Assembly (NCBI GenBank): GCA_008828725.1
Contig: MEHQ01001245.1
Coordinates: forward strand, 1 to 64,000
Reading direction: 5' to 3'
DNA: 64,000 nt
Source of the DNA: Saccharina japonica
Lineage: Eukaryota; Sar; Phaeophyceae; Laminariales; Laminariaceae
Made by a program: the position numbers and the translations under genes. Of the stretch, positions 58,416-64,000 are shown piece after piece. Position 1 is the first letter of the stretch. Each line of letters starts with the position of its first letter. Under the pieces are notes generated by a model. That model was not told the origin of the DNA and made no database searches. It saw nothing but the letters and a program-made list of their open reading frames with translations.

Positions 58416-59888
58416 TCACACATACCAGCCGATTGTTGACTTGCCTGGATCAAACGGGAACGTTCGCTCTCCTACCCAGTTCCCATTCAACCACACACAT
58501 AGCTGCGATCCACCATACCAGGGGTACAAGCTCACCACAACTACAGCAGTCCTGCTCAAATATGCCGGCCAAGACACAGAGAAGCACAAAAACAAAATAA
58601 CAGACCAAGAAAATCCAGTCCACTGAATCAACCAACAAGAAAGTTGGCCAGACTGGAAAATATAACATGCCTGCTTCCCTGGATCAAATGGAAAAGATCG
58701 CGCCCCGCTGCCGCAGATGCTGATGCTGCTGCTCCCCTCTTCCACGAGCTCCACCTGTGGCCGTCCGTCGTCAACCCCCCCCCCAAGCCCATCCCGTTCC
58801 TCTGGTTTCCCTGGGTCGAAGGGGTACGAGCCACTCTGGCCCAAACCAATCTGCGGCACTCCGCCACCGTCCCCACCGAGCTCCACCTCAGGCAAAGCAA
58901 CACAAAGCTCCACCACCTTAGCCTGAGCACCACCAAGCCCCACCACCTTAGGCCCAGCCACTCCAAGTTCCACCACCGCAGCCTCAGAACCGAGCTCCTT
59001 CTCCTCAGCCTCGGGCTGCTGCTGTACGGCATCAGCGAGCTTCCCCAGCTCAGGCTCAGGCTGCTGCTGTACAGACGCCGCTACCAGCGCACGCGTACCA
59101 CCGAGCTCGTGCGCCTCGGACGCAGCCACACCAAGCTCGTCGAAGCTCCGGTACGGAACACCAATTCCTCCAGCTCGTCGCTTGGCGGACTGCAACCTCT
59201 CCCACCAGGCTTGCTTCTGCAGGAAGGTACGCGGTCGAGGTCCATGATACATGTTCCACAGCTCCTCGCGCGCAGCCGCTCTACGGGCATCCCTTTCCTT
59301 GCTGACGACATCCAGCTCCAACATCAGGTCCTTCATCATCTGCTGCCGAAGCAGTTCGCTCTCCCCTGGCATAGCACTACCCCCCCTAGTCGTCGACCTC
59401 GGCACTACTGCTGGCTGTACCTGCGGCTGCTGGAGCGCCGGCGTTCGAGCCTGCGACACGTAGCGGTGGTCCGGCGCGTAGACGATAGTAGGCTGGGCAG
59501 TGCACTGCCTGGCCATGTGACCATAGGCCAGGAACCCATCGCACACGCTGTTTGGTGCAAAACAAATCGCGGCCATATGCCCTCGAGCACCGCAACGCTC
59601 GCACATGTAAAACCCGCCCATAGACGCTCCTGGGGGCGGAGGGGACTCCGGCTGGTACCACCCATGTCCGGTGATACGTGCACAACCAGTGTCCCCTGGG
59701 TTCTGCTGCTGTTGACGCTGATGCTGCGGCTGAGGTGGGTACTGCTGCTGGTAACTGTGACCTCCACCCCAATGCCGCTGCTGTTGCCGCTGATGCGGCC
59801 AGGCGCCTCCATACTGCTGATACTGCTGCTGCTGCTGCTGCTGCTGCTGCCCGGCGCCCTCAAAATAAAAGACCATCTCCATAGTCAA
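58416..59888 (-). CDS. gag-like CCHC protein frame of the LTR element
   Basis: A 490-residue frame starts about 75 bp inside the LTR. It has a Gln-rich N-terminus (residues 10-65) and a zinc knuckle CERCGARGHMAAIC near residue 95. A second, variant knuckle CDGFLAYGHMARQC follows near residue 117. Next come a charged helical part (about 180-240) and Glu/Gln-rich repeats. CCHC knuckles bind nucleic acid in Gag proteins. Their position near the N-terminus is unusual for copia Gag. It is a fossil element gene, not a host gene. Confidence 0.7.
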   Translation of the reverse strand: MTMEMVFYFEGAGQQQQQQQQQYQQYGGAWPHQRQQQRHWGGGHSYQQQYPPQPQHQRQQQQNPGDTGCARITGHGWYQPESPPPPGASMGGFYMCERCGARGHMAAICFAPNSVCDGFLAYGHMARQCTAQPTIVYAPDHRYVSQARTPALQQPQVQPAVVPRSTTRGGSAMPGESELLRQQMMKDLMLELDVVSKERDARRAAAREELWNMYHGPRPRTFLQKQAWWERLQSAKRRAGGIGVPYRSFDELGVAASEAHELGGTRALVAASVQQQPEPELGKLADAVQQQPEAEEKELGSEAAVVELGVAGPKVVGLGGAQAKVVELCVALPEVELGGDGGGVPQIGLGQSGSYPFDPGKPEERDGLGGGVDDGRPQVELVEEGSSSISICGSGARSFPFDPGKQACYIFQSGQLSCWLIQWTGFSWSVILFLCFSVSWPAYLSRTAVVVVSLYPWYGGSQLCVWLNGNWVGERTFPFDPGKSTIGWYV

Positions 59889-59964
59889 TCCTCCAATACC
59901 ACTCCCCCTCTCACACAGTATAGCACTCCAGCGGCCTCCGGGCCCGAAGCAATAACGATAATCG

Positions 59965-60382
59965 TGTTTGTATAACCGCTGTCAAACGTGCTCTGTGTAG
60001 CCACGTGCCTATACCGTGAGTCGTCAAGGAGGAGTAGTAGATAATGTACACTCGAACACCAAATACCACACACACACCAGGCTGGGTCAATACCGTTCTT
60101 GTCAGAGACCCAACCACATAAACCACACACAGGAGGTAAGCCGCACCAGGTTTGTCACCGGCTGCACCCCTCACACATATACGAGCAGTATCATTCTATC
60201 AAAGCCCGGGTCTCATCATCATTGTATCGCAGACTGCTCCCAGGAGGGAGACAGCAACCCACGCGAGGCATCATCTCAGATCATAATGCCTCGCCATACT
60301 ATATAAACCCCAATCTCCGTAGACCAGTATGAAACCGCCACATATCGGGAAACCAGTATCGAGCAACCGCATACCACAAACA
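59965..60382 (-). repeat. LTR (5' LTR in element orientation)
   Basis: 418 bp, nearly identical to the partner at 55353-55770. No clear tRNA-complementary primer site was found next to it. Confidence 0.9.
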
Positions 60383-60389
60383 AGCCTAT

Positions 60390-62945
60390 TGTTTCCGGCA
60401 GTGGGTATCGACAGGTACGTTCACTGTTCTACTGTTCGGTCAATAGCCTATGGTACGTATTGATCTTAAAGTATTGGCGAAATAAGTAGGTATCGATAAA
60501 CATTTCGAGGATGGTACTGTTCAGGCAATAGGATATCGGCACTGAGAAACGTAACATTTTGGAATGTCCGATAGGTATCGATAGTCGTGTCACGAAACGT
60601 ATTGTTTGGGCCGAAAGGTATCGATAGTCGTGTCACGAAACATATTTTATGTGCCGATAGGTATCGATATATATTTTGATCATCCTATCGGTTTGCACGA
60701 TAGGTATCGATACCTGATTCACGAAACATATTGCTTGTGTCGATAGGTATCGATATATATTTTGATCATCCTATCGGTTTGCACGATAGATATCGATAGC
60801 TGTTTCACGAAATATATTGCTTCTGCAGATAGGTATCGATAGACATTCCGCTATTGTATTGGTTCGGGTAATAGGTATCGATAGACACTCCGCTGTTTGC
60901 CTGGTTCGAACGATAGGCATCCATAGATCTTGCACCATTCAATTGGTTCGGACCATGGGTGGCGACAGACCTTCACTATTATATTGGTTCGGACCATGGG
61001 TGTCGACCACACTTCACGCTCGTACAATGAAAAAACACTTGGTTTTAGTATGTATCCTTCCCTCCCGCTATCTGGTACCAGTACTCGTATATACGTGCTA
61101 CAACAAGCGTTGGAAAAGAAGCACGAGGTATTGGAGAGCAAGGCATTCAACGACAATCCTTGCACGGTTCAACCAGCTCCAATTCGTCAAGAGCTTTATT
61201 GTCCACGCCGTATGCCCGTTCAGCATAGCGGAACATGCTCGGATCCGGCGCTGTCTGTCGCTGTTGTTACCCAAGAAGCTACAGGTGGATGGCTTGAACA
61301 ACAAGGCGGCGAGTACTATCTTTGCAAGGCCTCGTGCTTCTTATACCCTGGATAATACCCTATCTAATAGGCTATTGGGCTAACAATAGGTCGGGAAATA
61401 TGGCTATCGATACCTACTGCGGGCCACAATCCGTTGGGTTCAGGGTATATCGATAGGTATTGTAAAGAACAATAGGATTAGTGCAGTGCCTACAATAGCC
61501 TATTGTGAGACAAATATGCTTGTGGATGTGCCTATCGACAGGTATCTTGGGTGCCAACAGAGTTTAAAATATTCCCCCAATAGGCTATCGTCCGAGCAAT
61601 ATCTTCCTATTTCTATCGATCAATATCTATTGATTGTATCGATAGGTGTGCAATGGTATCGGTCGATACCTATTGCGCAATCCAATAGGCTAGAGCTTTA
61701 GTTGATCGATACCTATTGCCCAATTCAATAGGTTTGCAATGGTATCGATCGATACCTATAGATTGTATCGATAGGTGTGCAATGGTATCGATCGATACCT
61801 ATTGCGCAATTCAATAAGTTCGAAATTTAGGTGATCGATAGCTATTACCCAGTTCAATAGGTTAGCAATTATATCGATCGATACCTACTGCTCAATTCAG
61901 TATGTTCGTAAGGGTGTCGAGCAATGCCTATTGCTCAACATAATAGTCTTGCGACGATTCGATCGATACCTATCGCCCAATGCAACATGCTTGCAAGGGT
62001 ATCGATCGATGCCTATTGCCCTATTCAATAAATAGCTCGACAAGGGTATCGATCGACCATTGACGCACCTATTAGAAGAACAATCGCCTATTGCATCAAT
62101 TTCTCCTAACCTATTGGTCCATGAGTCAGCATCGATCGACAATGTCACATACCCATTGGAAGATAAACTGCTTATTGTACAGTCAGTATGAACCTATTGG
62201 ACGAATATATGGGTATCGATAGCCAATTTGAAATACCTATCCCAAGTACAATAGGCTACTGCTCACATCTGTCCGAACCCATTGGTTAAATCAATAGGTG
62301 TCGATAGACAGTTTCGAATACCTATCCCAAGTGCAATAGGCTACTGCACACTCAGTATGGACCTATTGGTCAAAGCAATAGGTATCGATAGAAAATTTCC
62401 AACACCTATCGGAAGTACAATAAGCTACGGTCCAAATCTAATAGAACCTATTGGTCAAAGCAATAGGTATCGATAGACAATTTCCAATACCTATCGGAAG
62501 TACAATAGGCTACTGCCGAAATTTATCCGAACCTATTGGTCAAAGCCATAGGTATCGATAGACAATATCAAATACCTATTGGCCAAAGCAATAGGTATCG
62601 ATAGACAATTCCAAATACCTATTGTCCAGAGCAATAGGCATCGATAGACAATTTCAAATACCTACTGGCCAAAGCAATAGATATCGATAGACAATTCCAA
62701 ATACCTATCGAAAGTACACTAGGCTATTGCACACATCAGTGTGAACCTATTGGTCTAAGAAATAGGTATCGATAGACATTTTCCAATACCTATCCCAAGT
62801 ACAATAGGCTATTGCACAAATCAGTGTGAACCTATTGGACGAATAAATAGGTATCGATAGGCAATTTATAATACCTATTGCAGGGGCCAATAGGTATCGA
62901 TAGGCAATATCCCAACCTATTGAAATACCAATAGGCATATCCAAT
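60390..62945. repeat. GGTATCGATAG / CCTATTG minisatellite
   Basis: Units of about 84-88 bp are built of half-units of about 44 bp. The core is AATAGGTATCGATAGACAAT followed by TTCAAATACCTATTGG-type sequence. Regularity is best at 62200-62900, and the left third is looser. The palindrome TATCGATA occurs dozens of times. CAATAG, the inner end of the element's TIR, is part of nearly every unit. Open frames inside (for example 60817-61383) are by-products. Confidence 0.85.
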
Positions 62946-62980
62946 AGGCTATTGTCCAGGGTGTGGTCTACTCGTGGTAC

Positions 62981-63070
62981 CTTTTTAGGATGAAGAATCG
63001 GCACGGACACTGGGTGTGCCGGATGTCGACGGGTAGAAAGGAAGGTTCAATGTGAAGAACACACACACAC
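62981..63070 (-). repeat. dispersed repeat D1, copy 2
   Basis: It is the reverse complement of about 1755-1850 and lies just outside the right end of the family B element. Confidence 0.6.
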
Positions 63071-63077
63071 TCGTATA

Positions 63078-63430
63078 CGTCCCCGGTGGAATGACAGGTG
63101 AATCTCTTCCCTGTTGGAGTCAAGGTCGTTTGTTCGAGCCCCCCCGAGCGCATGCTCGTATTATATGATATGTATGTAGGGACGTTTTCTTGAAAAAATA
63201 TATTTCGACTACCAGAACGCAAGAGCGTGAGTTAGCAAAATTCGATCAAACTCGAAGCGCGTTGGGATTGCTGAACCCTCTGCGCGATAAAAATCAAGGC
63301 ACGAACCGTAGTGGGAGGAGGGAGAAGAGCGTGCTTTGTGACCCCGGATCTGAGTTTCGACTACGAGTATGGAGGGAGAGGGACAGAAAAAATAACAAAG
63401 GAGATGATACGGCTCACAGATTCAACAACG
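63078..63430 (+). mobile_element. tRNA-derived SINE, copy 8
   Basis: The head is worn (GTCCCCGGTGGAATGACAGG) but the B-box region TTGTTCGAGCCCCCCCGAG is kept. The body has GTTAGCAAAATTCGATCAAA, CTCTGCGCGATAAAAATC and ACCCCGGATCTGAGTTTCGA. Confidence 0.7.
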
Positions 63431-63759
63431 AAAGCTTCGATGCACGAGGGGGACTACGCATTAAACTGTCATACATACGCCAACTTAATAATGTCGAATA
63501 ATGTCAAGTGTAAAAGGGAAAAGGCAGTGGGGAGTACGCATTTCCTTCATTTTCATGGTAAAAAACAGACAGGGTATTATTATAGCAGTACGCCGCAGTG
63601 GGGAGGCGGTAGAGGCAAGGCTGGCAAAGAGCATTAATATTAAGTAGTACAGCCATTACAAGTGCGAAGATAAAATATGGGATGGGAAAAAAAACAAAAA
63701 AACATTATTATTATTAATAGTACAGCCAGTACAGCGGCGGCAGTAAATGCACTAATGGA

Positions 63760-64000
63760 GACTGGTACTGCAAAACAGCAGCAAGCAGTGTCCACGTACG
63801 ACGTATACGTACACGTAGCATACCATACATACGTATTGCTGCCAGTTCTAAAACGAACGTTCCGAGAAACATCTAGTGAACTGCTACGTGGTGAAAGTAG
63901 TCTACACTGGAATATACGAGTATTCATATAGTACAGCAGCAGTAGTGATACAGTGAAAGGTCGCGAAGTGGTAGCGAAATTTCGATTAGCGTATGGCACG
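63760..64000. repeat. dispersed repeat D2, copy 2
   Basis: It matches 53961-54310 in order and runs into the window edge. Confidence 0.55.

Larger units (their letters stand above)
55353..60382 (-). mobile_element. Ty1/copia-type LTR element (broken pol)
   Basis: The two LTRs are 55353-55770 and 59965-60382, each 418 bp and starting TGTTTG and ending CAAACA. They differ at about three sites by eye, so the insertion is recent. The 5-bp target duplication is AGCCT (55348-55352 and 60383-60387). A polypurine tract AGGGGGG lies next to the left LTR on the minus strand, which sets the orientation. Inside are a gag-like frame and worn traces of reverse transcriptase and RNase H typed as copia. The pol region is short for the family and broken in many places, so any movement would have needed help in trans. 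Confidence 0.85.
55244..62965. mobile_element. hAT-like TIR element, family B, filled with minisatellite
   Basis: The termini are CACACCCTGGACAATAG and its inverted copy CTATTGTCCAGGGTGTG. The flanks are an exact 8-bp duplication GTCTACTC (55236-55243 and 62966-62973). A younger LTR element (55353-60382) is inserted near the left end; without it and its 5-bp duplication the element is about 2.69 kb. Nearly all of that is minisatellite. No transposase frame is seen. Size, ends and 8-bp duplication fit a non-autonomous hAT relative. Confidence 0.8.

Noticed and set aside
58644-59975. 443-residue plus-strand frame
   Set aside because: It lies antisense to the gag-like frame of the LTR element. 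Low-complexity composition keeps it open.
60390-62945. CRISPR-like or centromeric array
   Set aside because: Units are diverged and contiguous without unique spacers, and the whole block is bounded by TIRs and an 8-bp target duplication.

Overview
The window is nuclear DNA of a eukaryote. It holds a gene with GT-AG introns of about 0.2 to 3.5 kb, tRNA-derived SINEs, a copia-type LTR element, many small DNA transposons and long microsatellites. A 22-residue FNIP-repeat protein plus an intron-rich ZIFL-type transporter suggest a stramenopile alga (brown-alga-like) or a haptophyte. That placement is inference, and no sequence marker here settles it.

Only two host genes can be supported. (1) 9678-12587 (+) is one uninterrupted 969-residue reading frame made of about 37 FNIP-type repeats. 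(2) 47930 to 32268 (-) is a major-facilitator transporter of the zinc-induced-facilitator-like (ZIFL) type. I could assemble it by hand from nine exons, all with GT-AG borders and coherent phases, giving 513 residues. Its exons 3-5 lie inside a 4382-bp segment that is present twice (35934-40315 and 41579-45960). The copies show one difference that I noticed, and the duplicated cassette keeps the reading frame. G-rich tracts (43 copies of GGGGGGC, and runs of 21 and 26 G) lie at the junctions, so an assembly or haplotype artefact must be weighed against a real event.

Layout: 0-9.6 kb is repeat-rich and contains nested TIR elements, one of which carries telomere-type CCCTAA repeats. 9.7-12.6 kb is the FNIP gene. 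15.8-22.8 kb is a nest of insertions inside one dispersed repeat (R1); a less-interrupted R1 copy at 30.0-31.1 kb shows the pre-insertion state. 24.0-25.4 kb is short palindromic repeats. 25.4-29.9 kb is an old copia-type element. 32.3-47.9 kb is the transporter gene. 48-52.5 kb is a SINE cluster, long (AAT)n and (TAG)n microsatellites and a palindrome-rich repeat. 55.24-62.97 kb is a TIR element with an 8-bp target duplication, filled with a GGTATCGATAG-type minisatellite and split by a younger copia-type element. 63-64 kb is a further SINE and dispersed repeats.

The main theme is transposon biology. At least ten TIR elements can be bounded by terminal repeats and target duplications read directly: three PIF/Harbinger-like (TAA), four hAT-like (8 bp), one Mutator-like (9 bp), a nested pair with 4-bp duplications, and a small CAGGAC family. 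Two of the 8-bp families are filled with minisatellites whose core resembles their own termini.
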